Origin: a virus
IMG/VR virus record: IMGVR_UViG_3300042463_001805
Coordinates: 1-64,000 of that record
Direction: 5' to 3' (one strand)
Length of the DNA stretch: 64,000 nucleotides
Shown here: in pieces, positions 7,233 to 15,163 of the stretch
Position numbering within the stretch: the stretch's first letter is position 1
How the letters are laid out: the number at the start of each line of letters is the position of its first letter
Position numbers and translations under genes: made by a program
The notes under the pieces: model-generated
Seen by the model: only the letters and a program-made list of their open reading frames with translations
Told to the model about the DNA's origin: nothing
Database searches by the model: none

Positions 7233-9008
7233 TTAATCTAAACTATTTTTATATTTTTTAAAAAATTCTAAAGGTATTTTTTCGTGACTCAAAGAAGTCT
7301 TAGATAGTATCCCCTTTTCTTCTAAAGATTTTAATCTATCTCTAGTATTTGGATATCCTGTCCAATTGGCGTGATTTGATAAAGATGCGACATTTGAGGG
7401 TAATCCCCCGTTTTTGTATTTTTCATAATGATTTTCTTCAGTAGATGGATCTATTAATCCTATAAATGAATATTGATTACTATTTGAAATAATTTCATCC
7501 CACACATCAATACCACCGGCAGAAAACCCTAATATTTTATTAACTTGATTATTTTTCTTTATGTTTGGTAAATCTGTAGAAGTGTAAGGTAAAAATATAA
7601 CGTCTTTTTCTGATAGACCCGCAGCAACCCATTGAGATTTCATCCATTCTGGCGTTGCATAATCAGTACCACCAAAAACCACCGTTTTTGATGGAAATAC
7701 GTTTTCTTCATCCTCAATATATTCTTGACCACCAATGTAGTATAAATGCCACGGTTCGGCACCTCTAAGAGGTCCTTGAGTTTTATAAGTCACCTCAAAC
7801 CCATAATCTTCACATTTGTTTGCGACCCAATTTTTTACTTTAGGATTTGTATCCCACCACGATGGGTCTGTACTAAATATATCAAAAGCCTTTCCTGTAT
7901 GGTGTTGACTAAACCCTGGTAATGAGTTCCATTTTTGAGTATCATCTATACCCCTAACTTTAGCCTTTGAACCAAAATTGGTGACTTGATCTTCAGGTGG
8001 TGTAGAAATACTTCTATAACCTGATACTATGTTATAAGGATATTTAACTGAGGGGTTTGCTTTTTTACAATCATTTATTAATTGGTTAATTGCTGCTAAC
8101 GCATCTGAATTAACACTGCCGGCATCGTCTCTGGTTTGACCTTCTTGTTTCATTTCACGATCCAAATGTAATTCAGTAATTTCTACACCCCAGTCCGTTT
8201 TTAATTTTTTAATTGCATTTTGTACAGGTATTGGTAATCTATCAAATATTTTAACATTTGAAGATCCTCCACCTGAGTTGTTATAACCACCGCCTGACCC
8301 AATGTCCTCTATATTTTTTTTAAAATTATCTTCCATTCCTGGATTTATAAAAACAATATACTCGTCATCAATTTCTGCCGGATCAGTATCTTTAACTGTT
8401 TTTTTAACTCCATTTTTTTCTTCAAGTCTATCAGTTGCGTTTGGTGGGTAATATTCAAAATGTTCGTGGGGACCTGTTGATGGTTGGGTATTACCTACCT
8501 CTTGGAAAATGGATCCCGCAGGTATTATGTCCCCTTCATTAAAAAAAACTTTACTGTAATGACAATGTTTAGTTTTGGATCCGTCGTCATGTTCTATAGT
8601 AAAACATAATGGTCCTATTTTACCCATTTTGCCTGATTTAAGTATGGCCATTGGTGTGCCAAAAGGCGCACCATAATCTCTTCCTGCGTGCCAGTGCCAA
8701 TTACAATATCTTGGTTTTCCTTGTGCACATAAACTAGCGATAGGCCCCCTCCACCCATATTTATTACCTCTTCTTACGGATGCTAACGTTATGTACGATG
8801 GGTTTAATTTACTAACATTTATTTGATTTGCAGACCCCTTACCAATCTCACTTGGACTAATATATCTAACAAATTCTCCTTTATCTCCAAATTCTACAGC
8901 ACCTATTACATCTCCGGTCTTTTCACCTGTTGGTAAAAAAGTATTTTTTCTGTATAAACCTTGCTCAGAAATTTGATTTTTAAGTATATCTAATAATTTG
9001 ATTGACAT
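7233..9008 (-). CDS. Three-domain cell-wall hydrolase: M23 endopeptidase, VanY-type M15 carboxypeptidase, alpha/beta hydrolase
   Basis: 591 aa from ATG 9008. This start is preferred because it gives the leader SIKLLDILKNQISE15 and the TATTTAT boxes at 9014-9024 then fall upstream of it. Residues about 80-195 are an M23 (LytM) fold with HAGRD (H107, D111) and HEH (H181, H183). Residues about 320-425 are an M15B D,D-carboxypeptidase with SxHxxGxAxD (H369, D376) and EPWH (E418, H421). Residues about 440-591 carry GFSAGG (nucleophile S496), LIDP and SHEK, an apparent Ser-Asp-His alpha/beta hydrolase. A Gly/Ser-rich linker (about 238-250) separates the first two. Together they could cut peptide cross-links, trim stem peptides and attack an ester. 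Confidence 0.82.
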   Translation of the reverse strand: MSIKLLDILKNQISEQGLYRKNTFLPTGEKTGDVIGAVEFGDKGEFVRYISPSEIGKGSANQINVSKLNPSYITLASVRRGNKYGWRGPIASLCAQGKPRYCNWHWHAGRDYGAPFGTPMAILKSGKMGKIGPLCFTIEHDDGSKTKHCHYSKVFFNEGDIIPAGSIFQEVGNTQPSTGPHEHFEYYPPNATDRLEEKNGVKKTVKDTDPAEIDDEYIVFINPGMEDNFKKNIEDIGSGGGYNNSGGGSSNVKIFDRLPIPVQNAIKKLKTDWGVEITELHLDREMKQEGQTRDDAGSVNSDALAAINQLINDCKKANPSVKYPYNIVSGYRSISTPPEDQVTNFGSKAKVRGIDDTQKWNSLPGFSQHHTGKAFDIFSTDPSWWDTNPKVKNWVANKCEDYGFEVTYKTQGPLRGAEPWHLYYIGGQEYIEDEENVFPSKTVVFGGTDYATPEWMKSQWVAAGLSEKDVIFLPYTSTDLPNIKKNNQVNKILGFSAGGIDVWDEIISNSNQYSFIGLIDPSTEENHYEKYKNGGLPSNVASLSNHANWTGYPNTRDRLKSLEEKGILSKTSLSHEKIPLEFFKKYKNSLD

Positions 9009-9013
9009 AATAT

Positions 9014-9024
9014 ATAAATAAATA
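9014..9024 (-). promoter_or_regulatory. Two overlapping TATTTAT boxes
   Basis: 5 and 9 nt upstream of the wall hydrolase ATG at 9008, supporting that start. Confidence 0.5.
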
Positions 9025-9098
9025 TACAATATAATAATTACATATAGTTAAATGTTAAACTATTCAATATTTAACACTACTAATTTATTTTTTAAACG

Positions 9099-9105
9099 TA
9101 TTTAT
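9099..9105 (+). promoter_or_regulatory. TATTTAT box
   Basis: 7 nt before the first secreted-cluster gene at 9113. An inverted repeat TGTTAAA/TTTAACA lies upstream around 9052-9075. Confidence 0.5.
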
Positions 9106-9112
9106 TGTATAT

Positions 9113-9706
9113 ATGAAATTTATAATTACCATTTTATTTTTATTTATTTTTACAATTACATTTGGTCAATGTAACGGTGTACAATCTTTTACTTTAACAC
9201 CTCCTCCCGTTGGTGGTACTTATTTACCTGGTCAAGTTGTAACCATGTGTTATACTATGAATGGGTATACTCAGGCAGGGGTCAATTGGATTGAGGGGTT
9301 TGATTTAACATTAGGTCCAGGTTGGGCTTCAGTTGCTCCACAAACTGCACCTGCAAATTGTGGAGGAAATACTACAGGAGGACAATGGGTTTGGAATACA
9401 TCGGTAACATCTACAACCACCCCAATAGTTACTGTTGGTCCTGGATACTTTTTTGATTTAACAGTTGATGGTAATCCAGGAAATGATTTTGGTGATTCAG
9501 GTTCTTGTTTATGGACATTTTGTGTAACACTAACAGTTGCAAATGTATGTACACCACAAAACTTATTATTACAAGTCACTCCCGGTTCAGATGGTATGTG
9601 GGGTAGTTATACCAGTACAAGTTGTGATGTTGCAACACCATTTACAGTATTTAACGGAACAATAAACACAGTCCCAATTGTACTGGGACCAATAACACAC
9701 AATTAA
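9113..9706 (+). CDS. Secreted beta-rich protein, first of a three-gene secreted cluster
   Basis: 197 aa. A Sec signal peptide (hydrophobic residues 3-17, cleavage after FGQ) precedes a Thr/Gly/Pro-rich beta-sandwich-like body with several cysteines. The protein ends PIVLGPITHN, similar to the PIQHN end of the next gene. Such PxxSPIxHN ends are seen between modules of Bacteroidetes gliding-motility surface proteins. A TATTTAT box lies 7 nt upstream of the start, and the next gene follows after 6 nt. It may be a surface adhesin or a virion-associated host-like protein. Confidence 0.65.
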   Translation: MKFIITILFLFIFTITFGQCNGVQSFTLTPPPVGGTYLPGQVVTMCYTMNGYTQAGVNWIEGFDLTLGPGWASVAPQTAPANCGGNTTGGQWVWNTSVTSTTTPIVTVGPGYFFDLTVDGNPGNDFGDSGSCLWTFCVTLTVANVCTPQNLLLQVTPGSDGMWGSYTSTSCDVATPFTVFNGTINTVPIVLGPITHN

Positions 9707-9712
9707 ATTATT

Positions 9713-10294
9713 ATGAAAAAGGTTTTATTTATTTTAATGACAATGATTTCAAGTATTTCATTATCACAATTATCAACAGTTAACCCTGATACGGTTTGTT
9801 ATCAATCAACCGCACTTTCAACCTATACTATACCTTCGGTTGGTTCGGGTACTTATACTTGGACAGTTGCTGCTCCTGGAGTTATTACTGCAGGTCAAGG
9901 TACTAATTCAATATCTGTCAATTGGTCAACCGCCTCCCCTGGTTTGATACCAAATGGTGTGTCTGTTACATACTCATCACCAGCACCCGCAAACTGTCCT
10001 GCAACCCCTGTAAACTTAAATGTGTTGATCTATCAGGTTATACCTACAATCACGGCTTTAGGTCCATTTTGTGAATCTGATCCTTGTGTGACTTTAGTTG
10101 GGTCCCCTGTAGGTGGAACTTGGTCAGGAACGGGAGTTGTGGGTAATCAATTTTGTCCTGATAACGTAACGAATGGTACCAACGCAACTTCAACTGTAAC
10201 GTATACTGTTGGCTCTGCCGGATGTACATTTTCTACTTCAGTTGTTGTTCCTGTTTATGGGACACCGACATTGTCACCTATCCAACATAACTAA
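9713..10294 (+). CDS. Secreted Ig/PKD-like repeat protein
   Basis: 193 aa. Signal peptide MKKVLFILMTMISSISLSQ, with cleavage typical for Bacteroidetes around SQ. The mature part looks like two Ig/PKD-like modules: residues about 25-110 (YTWTVAAPGVI), and about 115-190 with GGTWSGTGV, the pattern common in gliding-motility surface proteins. It ends SPIQHN. It is immediately followed by the gene at 10295 with no gap, so the three secreted genes form an operon. Confidence 0.65.
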   Translation: MKKVLFILMTMISSISLSQLSTVNPDTVCYQSTALSTYTIPSVGSGTYTWTVAAPGVITAGQGTNSISVNWSTASPGLIPNGVSVTYSSPAPANCPATPVNLNVLIYQVIPTITALGPFCESDPCVTLVGSPVGGTWSGTGVVGNQFCPDNVTNGTNATSTVTYTVGSAGCTFSTSVVVPVYGTPTLSPIQHN

Positions 10295-10861
10295 ATGAAA
10301 TTTATTTTTTTCATATCATTTTTATTTATGTCCTTAGTTACTTCGGCACAACAACTTATTGAATTGTGTGCCGGAGAAACTAAAACCGTTACTTATTTCT
10401 CAACATCAACAGGTGATGGGACTACGTCATGGACTGTTAATGGTATTGTATATAACACAGATGAATTAACATACACATATAGTAATGAGGGAACATATAA
10501 TATCGTTGTGAAAAGAGAAAACGGTCCTTGTTATGTTGAAGAAACTTTACAAGTGGTTGTTACCGAGTGTCCTGGCGTAACTTATTGGGTTCCTAATTGT
10601 TTTACACCTGATGGTAATGAACATAACCAAGTGTTTGGTCCTATTATGATTGATGGGTTTGATGTTAATGGTTTTGAGTTCAGAATATTTAATAGGTGGG
10701 GTAATGTAGTTTGGGAATCACAAGACCCTAACGGAAAATGGGATGGTACATATAAAAATAAAAATTGTACTGACGGTGTATATATATGGACTTTAAGATT
10801 CAACATTTTTGGTGATGATGGAAAAGTTTTTGATCATGGTCATTTAACCCTTATCCGATAA
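10295..10861 (+). CDS. Secreted protein with gliding-motility-associated C-terminal domain (type B T9SS sorting signal)
   Basis: 188 aa. Signal peptide up to about SAQ20; a short PKD-like module at about 22-98; then residues about 100-188 match the CHU_C / TIGR04131 domain: VPNCFTPDGNEHNQVF, FRIFNRWGNVVWES, KWDGTYKNK, DGVYIWTL and the terminal GHLTLIR. In Bacteroidetes this domain routes proteins through the type IX secretion system to the cell surface. Its presence on a phage protein of only 188 aa, behind two other secreted proteins, suggests export by the host machinery or virion mimicry of a host surface protein. The stop overlaps the convergent small gene at 10851 by 11 nt. Confidence 0.88.
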   Translation: MKFIFFISFLFMSLVTSAQQLIELCAGETKTVTYFSTSTGDGTTSWTVNGIVYNTDELTYTYSNEGTYNIVVKRENGPCYVEETLQVVVTECPGVTYWVPNCFTPDGNEHNQVFGPIMIDGFDVNGFEFRIFNRWGNVVWESQDPNGKWDGTYKNKNCTDGVYIWTLRFNIFGDDGKVFDHGHLTLIR

Positions 10862-11030
10862 CCTCACTAATCATACCCATTTCAATTAGATTTTCTATTG
10901 TCTTATTAAAAGGTGCTTTAATAAAATAATTTTCACCTTCGTGTCTAAAAAAACACCACCCAGATAAAACCGTATTTAAATGATTAAACGTTTCTTTATC
11001 TTTTACTTTATATACTTTTAATCCCACCAT
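10851..11030 (-). CDS. Small unknown protein (59 aa)
   Basis: An open frame from ATG 11030 to TAA 10851. It starts MVGLKVYKVKDKE, contains LSGWCFFRHEGENYFIKAP and ends SEVIG. The ATG lies within the last codons of the upstream gene (13 nt overlap), which suggests translational coupling. The sequence looks like a compact alpha/beta protein with normal composition, unlike shadow frames. Function is unknown. Confidence 0.55.
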   Translation of the reverse strand: MVGLKVYKVKDKETFNHLNTVLSGWCFFRHEGENYFIKAPFNKTIENLIEMGMISEVIG

Positions 11031-11593
11031 CCTTCTATTTTTTCATTTAACATATTAAATAATAACTTTCTCGCCTTTTCTTGGTTGTGTGTTGCAACTA
11101 ACATACAAAGAGTTTCTTTATCTATTTCACCTTCTTCTTTTAAGACTTTTCTAACTGATGATTTGTACTTGTTTAAATATTCATCATATCTTTCAGATAA
11201 AACTTCAAATTTCATTTGTTTTAAACTTGTACCTTCAACCGGTATAGTCTCAACTTTCATTTCATAGTAATCTGTGTGTTCACTTTCATAGTAACCATTT
11301 TTTACTCTTTGAAGTAAATTTAAAATTATTGTCATGTCTCGGTTATCTTGCCAAACTCTTGTACTACGATTATCATAGACAATCTCTTTTCTTTGAAATT
11401 CTATTTTCTTTTGAAGTATTGTGTATATATGATATTGGTCCCAATCTCTATCTTTAAATAAAGTAGGTGCCCATTTTATTATGTTTTTACAACCTATAAG
11501 AAAGTTTCTGATTCTCCAATGTAAACTTCTCCATAAAGCGTTTCTATCCCAAGCAGAATCTTCAGGTATTATCAGTTTTTCGTAATTTTTCAT
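11018..11593 (-). CDS. Unknown soluble protein
   Basis: 191 aa, Trp- and Lys-rich and mostly helical (ALWRSLHWRIRNF; LATHNQEKARKLLFNMLNEKIEGWW-like end). No recognised catalytic motif. A host-type TATATTTG element lies 20 nt upstream of the start (11613-11620 on the opposite strand), which suggests an early or host-RNAP-transcribed gene. It overlaps the small downstream gene at 10851 and the end of the small membrane ORF at 11562. Confidence 0.6.
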   Translation of the reverse strand: MKNYEKLIIPEDSAWDRNALWRSLHWRIRNFLIGCKNIIKWAPTLFKDRDWDQYHIYTILQKKIEFQRKEIVYDNRSTRVWQDNRDMTIILNLLQRVKNGYYESEHTDYYEMKVETIPVEGTSLKQMKFEVLSERYDEYLNKYKSSVRKVLKEEGEIDKETLCMLVATHNQEKARKLLFNMLNEKIEGWWD

Positions 11594-11777
11594 TTTCCTT
11601 TTCTTTGTATTGCAAATATACGGAAAAAATAACTAAAAAGTTAACTAATACACAAAAAAAAGTTTCAAGAATCCAGTGCCAATCTGTTTGGGTCATTGAC
11701 ACATGAGTGCCGAACCACATAAATGAACCATACTTGTTCATAACCTCAACTAACAAATACTTTAAAAATTTGACCAT
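11562..11777 (-). CDS. Possible small single-pass membrane protein
   Basis: 71 aa with one hydrophobic segment (WILETFFCVLVNFLVIFSV) followed by a charged tail (YKEKENEKLRK). An internal Met (MNKYGSF) could be the true start. It overlaps the next gene by 32 nt and also contains that gene's promoter element, so it could be a chance frame. The amino-acid composition is reasonable for a small membrane protein. Confidence 0.4.
   Translation of the reverse strand: MVKFLKYLLVEVMNKYGSFMWFGTHVSMTQTDWHWILETFFCVLVNFLVIFSVYLQYKEKENEKLRKTDNT
11613..11620 (-). promoter_or_regulatory. Host-type TATATTTG element
   Basis: Upstream of the gene starting at 11593. The -33 position has TTA rather than TTG, so a weak match. 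Confidence 0.4.
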
Positions 11778-11802
11778 ATAATTATTATTACAATTATAAT
11801 TA

Positions 11803-11809
11803 TATTTAT
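11803..11809 (+). promoter_or_regulatory. TATTTAT box
   Basis: 4 nt before ATG 11814, start of the 11.8-14.5 kb operon. Confidence 0.5.
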
Positions 11810-11813
11810 TTAT

Positions 11814-12143
11814 ATGGAAAAAAGAAATCTTAATGAACCAAATCCCAAATTAAAAGAAGGTGATAGAATCATTTTAATATATATGGACGGGGAAGAAATC
11901 CCCATAGGTTCAAAAGGAATTGTTGTTGGGATAAACGGACAACCTAGATTTAGACCAACAGATTCTGGTATGGGTTATTGGGTTGAGTTTTATGATCCTG
12001 AAGATAATCAATTTATTTCCAAATTAACATTAATACCCGAAGATGATGTATGGGTATACGATAAAGATTATTATGAAAATGAGACTTTAAAGGAAAGTTT
12101 ATTTTTTATAACTAAAAAAAATATAAACAAAGTAAAATTATAA
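11814..12143 (+). CDS. Small SH3-barrel/KOW-like protein
   Basis: 109 aa. Residues 12-80 have the pattern LKEGDRIILIYM...IPIGSKGIVVGI...YWVEFYD...SKLTLIPEDD, characteristic of small beta-barrel domains in phage and Bacteroidetes proteins of unknown role. A TATTTAT box is 4 nt before the start. It is followed by two further short genes with 2 nt and -1 nt spacing. Confidence 0.55.
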   Translation: MEKRNLNEPNPKLKEGDRIILIYMDGEEIPIGSKGIVVGINGQPRFRPTDSGMGYWVEFYDPEDNQFISKLTLIPEDDVWVYDKDYYENETLKESLFFITKKNINKVKL

Positions 12144-12145
12144 TT

Positions 12146-12673
12146 ATGAGAGGATTTGTAGGATTAACCGCAAAAGAAAAAGAAGACATTATTAAAAAAC
12201 ATAGTCAACCATACGATGGGTATGCAACTATGGGCCAAAGTGGTAATATGTACCCAATCACGGTATATAACGATGCAAGAGACAATCAAGGTATTACATT
12301 AGATAATAAGAATAACCCAACACAATATAAAAACCACAGAATTAATGAAATTGCCGCAAAAAATTTACATTATGATGAAATAGAACCGGCATATGAGTTT
12401 GATTCAAGTGGACCTGGAGACCCAAATTTAGGTTATGATGTTTATAACCAAACAAAAAATGCTTATGATTTTGATTCACAAGGACCCGCAGATCCTTTTT
12501 ATGGTGGTGGTTATCAAACGGGTTTTGAGGATCATGGAGAAGACTCAGACAATGATTTTGAGTTTGATATGGTGGATTTTGAAGATTATATTGAAGGTGA
12601 GGATAAAGGTAACATAGAGGAAAGTGTTAATAAAACAATTGATATGTTTAAAAGATTTAAAAAATATAACTAA
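12146..12673 (+). CDS. Acidic protein with duplicated FDSxGPxDP motif
   Basis: 175 aa. The N terminus (LTAKEKEDIIKKHS) is related to the TEEEKKHI/SEDEKKHI leaders of the large cargo-type proteins at 15164 and 25227, but no clear [ILV]xE site follows. Residues about 91-120 carry two copies of AY(E/D)FDSxGPxDP followed by Gly/Tyr-rich residues. The C terminus is strongly acidic, then helical. The stop shares a base with the next ATG. Function is unknown. Confidence 0.55.
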   Translation: MRGFVGLTAKEKEDIIKKHSQPYDGYATMGQSGNMYPITVYNDARDNQGITLDNKNNPTQYKNHRINEIAAKNLHYDEIEPAYEFDSSGPGDPNLGYDVYNQTKNAYDFDSQGPADPFYGGGYQTGFEDHGEDSDNDFEFDMVDFEDYIEGEDKGNIEESVNKTIDMFKRFKKYN

Positions 12674-12975
12674 TGGAAGTTATTGAAATAATTTCTCATT
12701 ATATTGATAAAACCCAAAATTTAATAAATGTTGAATTCAAAATGTTGGGTGACGAGGACGATATGGTTAGAGAAGATTTTATTGAATATTCTTTTTTTGA
12801 AGAATTTGGTTATGACAAAACAAAAGATTTTGGAATATTTGAAAATGTTTTAGAAGAAGATGAATGGGAAGAAGATGACTACGATTATTTTGATAATGAG
12901 GATAACCTCATATCTTTTTTAAATGAGTACTATGTAGTATATCCAAAAAAAATACCTAAAGTTGAAATTAAATAA
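12673..12975 (+). CDS. Small acidic protein
   Basis: 100 aa with a Glu/Asp-rich centre (LEEDEWEEDDYDYFDNED). No known domain. Its ATG shares one base with the preceding stop and the next gene starts 3 nt after its own stop, so translational coupling within the operon is likely. DNA mimicry or a structural core role is conceivable from composition only. Confidence 0.5.
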   Translation: MEVIEIISHYIDKTQNLINVEFKMLGDEDDMVREDFIEYSFFEEFGYDKTKDFGIFENVLEEDEWEEDDYDYFDNEDNLISFLNEYYVVYPKKIPKVEIK

Positions 12976-12978
12976 ATT

Positions 12979-14532
12979 ATGAATTTTTTATCAGAAATTA
13001 AAAAAATTAGAAGTCTAATAAATCTTTTTGAAGGTAAAGATAAAATTGAACCGGTAGCAATAATTGGTGATAATATTGCAAAATTAGTGAGTACAAATTT
13101 TAATAATGAATATTCAGAACTGATTGATGAAAATATGGATTATGAATTATTGTATAATAAATTAAGTAGTTATGAAAATGTAGAAGATCAGGTTGAAGAC
13201 GTTTTTTTGTCAATAGGGTCGGAAGATTTTTTTGATAATAGAATAGATGTTGGTACGTTATTAGATAATTTGGATAGAATCTTTCCTAACGCCAAAATAC
13301 ACATAATAAAAGGTTATATTGATTCAGTAGAAAATAACTTAGATACTAAAAATATTGAATTATTAGAAGATAACTCCGTTTCTTTTTATAGGATTTTTCA
13401 AAAAAATAATATTAACGTTGTTGGTGATCATAAAATCTTTGGGTCGGTTAAATTAGATATTGGTGAAAATTTAATTATTGATTTAGTAGAGATAATTAAA
13501 CAATATTTTGATTTTAATGAAAGAGAAGAAGAGGATGAAGAAGAAAAAGAAGTAATTTTTAATGATTTAGATATTGACGAAAGAACGGATTTTGATGTTA
13601 TATATGAGTTTCTTTCTAATTTAGAAAAAATGGTTAAATCTAAAAATGTTTACAATACAGAATTGAAAGATAAGTATTTGGGTGATGTTGAAATAATACA
13701 AATATCTTTAAAATTTTTGGGGGTATCTTTTAGTGAGTCTTTAGAAATAAATGGAAAATATGATGAAAAAACTAAAAGATGTGTTGAGGAGTTTCAAAAA
13801 ACTAAGGGTATATCTCCCGATGGTATTGCGGATACCGATACTTTAGAAGAAATATTATGGGATTTAAAAATAAAAAGTTTTGATGATGACGATTTATTTA
13901 AATTCCTTTCAGGTGAAGAAATTGAAATGAAAGTTTATACACCTGACGTGTACGATCTAGAGGATATAATAGATAATATTATTAACAATATTGAGGGTGG
14001 GTATGCGGCAACTGAACATTTTATGGCCAACGCACATAAACAAAAAGACCCTACAGTGAGAGACGCTCTTTTAAACTCAGGTGAAACTATGTTCGGTATT
14101 GATAGAAAAAATGGGCCACAGATGGATGAGTTTTGGGAAATAGTAGATGAAAATAGTGGGTATGCCCCCGAATCTGCCGATAAAGATAAATGGACTCATG
14201 GTTATATGGGTGGTGATGTTGAAGATGAACTAAGAGAACTTGTCTATGAATGGGCAATTCCACTTTACGAAGACTACAAAAATAGTAAAATGTCTTCTGA
14301 ATTAAGAAGGTTGGTAGATGAAGATAAGAGATTGGCAACACACTTTATGTACGCATGTTGGAATGGGATAGTATTTTATAATCAATTTAAAAATATTTTA
14401 GAGTCCGAAATAAGTAATGGTAATACAGATAGAGATTCACTATGGAAAGTGGCAATTGACTCAAGAAAAAATCACTCAAATGGGGTTGCTAGATTGACAG
14501 CACCAAAAGTTGAAAAAATTGCAAATATGTAA
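12979..14532 (+). CDS. Muramidase-like enzyme with peptidoglycan-binding domain and possible SGNH-like N domain
   Basis: 517 aa. The leader FLSEIKKIRSLINLFE18 fits the cargo pattern. Residues about 25-165 (VAIIGDN, VFLSIGSEDFF) resemble an SGNH-type esterase layout, but the usual catalytic Ser is replaced in GDN, so activity is doubtful. Residues about 225-300 are a PG_binding_1 domain (GKYDEKTKRCVEEFQKTKG). Residues 335-517 resemble lysozyme-like GH108 (IEGGY with candidate catalytic E339; SGETMFGI). I infer a cell-wall enzyme delivered with the virion. Family assignment of the last domain is moderate. Confidence 0.62.
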   Translation: MNFLSEIKKIRSLINLFEGKDKIEPVAIIGDNIAKLVSTNFNNEYSELIDENMDYELLYNKLSSYENVEDQVEDVFLSIGSEDFFDNRIDVGTLLDNLDRIFPNAKIHIIKGYIDSVENNLDTKNIELLEDNSVSFYRIFQKNNINVVGDHKIFGSVKLDIGENLIIDLVEIIKQYFDFNEREEEDEEEKEVIFNDLDIDERTDFDVIYEFLSNLEKMVKSKNVYNTELKDKYLGDVEIIQISLKFLGVSFSESLEINGKYDEKTKRCVEEFQKTKGISPDGIADTDTLEEILWDLKIKSFDDDDLFKFLSGEEIEMKVYTPDVYDLEDIIDNIINNIEGGYAATEHFMANAHKQKDPTVRDALLNSGETMFGIDRKNGPQMDEFWEIVDENSGYAPESADKDKWTHGYMGGDVEDELRELVYEWAIPLYEDYKNSKMSSELRRLVDEDKRLATHFMYACWNGIVFYNQFKNILESEISNGNTDRDSLWKVAIDSRKNHSNGVARLTAPKVEKIANM

Positions 14533-14557
14533 GTGATTTTTAAATAAAAAAATACCA

Positions 14558-14564
14558 TATTTAT
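14558..14564 (+). promoter_or_regulatory. TATTTAT box
   Basis: 4 nt before ATG 14569. Confidence 0.5.
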
Positions 14565-14568
14565 ATTC

Positions 14569-14835
14569 ATGGTAGGTTTTTTATTAGATAAATTTACAGG
14601 TACACTTATGTTGTCCAAAACTAAGTTTTTTGGTTTAAAAAAATATCATGCAGAAATTCTAATAACCCAAAATTTAAAGATAATTTCAGTAAAAACAAAT
14701 ATAAAAGATTTGCCAAATAAAAATGGAGACATTATAGATTTTTTAATTATAAAAAATTGGGCAGAATCAAATGGTTACGATATAGTCTTAAAAACAAAAA
14801 ATAATAAATTAAAACGTTTATTTTATTTTATTTAA
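14569..14835 (+). CDS. Small unknown protein
   Basis: 88 aa, Lys-rich and beta-like, with a pair of strands followed by a helix (IIDFLIIKNWAESNGYD). No recognised family. A TATTTAT box is 4 nt before the start, so it seems to have its own transcript start. It is followed 19 nt later by the gene at 14855, which has its own box. Confidence 0.5.
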   Translation: MVGFLLDKFTGTLMLSKTKFFGLKKYHAEILITQNLKIISVKTNIKDLPNKNGDIIDFLIIKNWAESNGYDIVLKTKNNKLKRLFYFI

Positions 14836-14843
14836 TCTTGAAG

Positions 14844-14850
14844 TATTTAT
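14844..14850 (+). promoter_or_regulatory. TATTTAT box
   Basis: 4 nt before ATG 14855, heading the giant cargo genes at 15164 and 18212. Confidence 0.5.
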
Positions 14851-14854
14851 TATT

Positions 14855-15154
14855 ATGGATAAATTATTTGAAGATATTCGCAGAATAAAGTCTTTGATGG
14901 AGTTAAAAAATGAAGATGTTGAGGAGTCAGAAATCAAAGAAGAGGGTGAGGAATCATCTAGTGCGGGATCAACCGGAGGTGGGGGTTACCCTACTGTAAA
15001 AAAACATTCAGACACTTATCAAACAAAAAGAGGTAAAGCGAATACTTTAGATATGAAAACTAAATGGGAAAGTGGTGTTGCAAGAGGTAAGGCCAATAAA
15101 ATAGATAATTCAAAATGGGAAAGTGGTAGAACAATGGGTTCCACAGGTCCTTAA
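14855..15154 (+). CDS. Small low-complexity cargo-type protein
   Basis: 99 aa. Starts with an amphipathic helix (LFEDIRRIKSLMELKNE20), followed by Glu-rich, Ser/Gly-rich and Lys-rich low-complexity segments with two related units TKWESGVARGKAN and NSKWESGRTMG. It lies 9 nt before the 1013-aa gene. Disordered character and leader suggest a head-internal protein like the T4 internal proteins, by inference. Confidence 0.5.
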   Translation: MDKLFEDIRRIKSLMELKNEDVEESEIKEEGEESSSAGSTGGGGYPTVKKHSDTYQTKRGKANTLDMKTKWESGVARGKANKIDNSKWESGRTMGSTGP

Positions 15155-15163
15155 ATATGTGTT

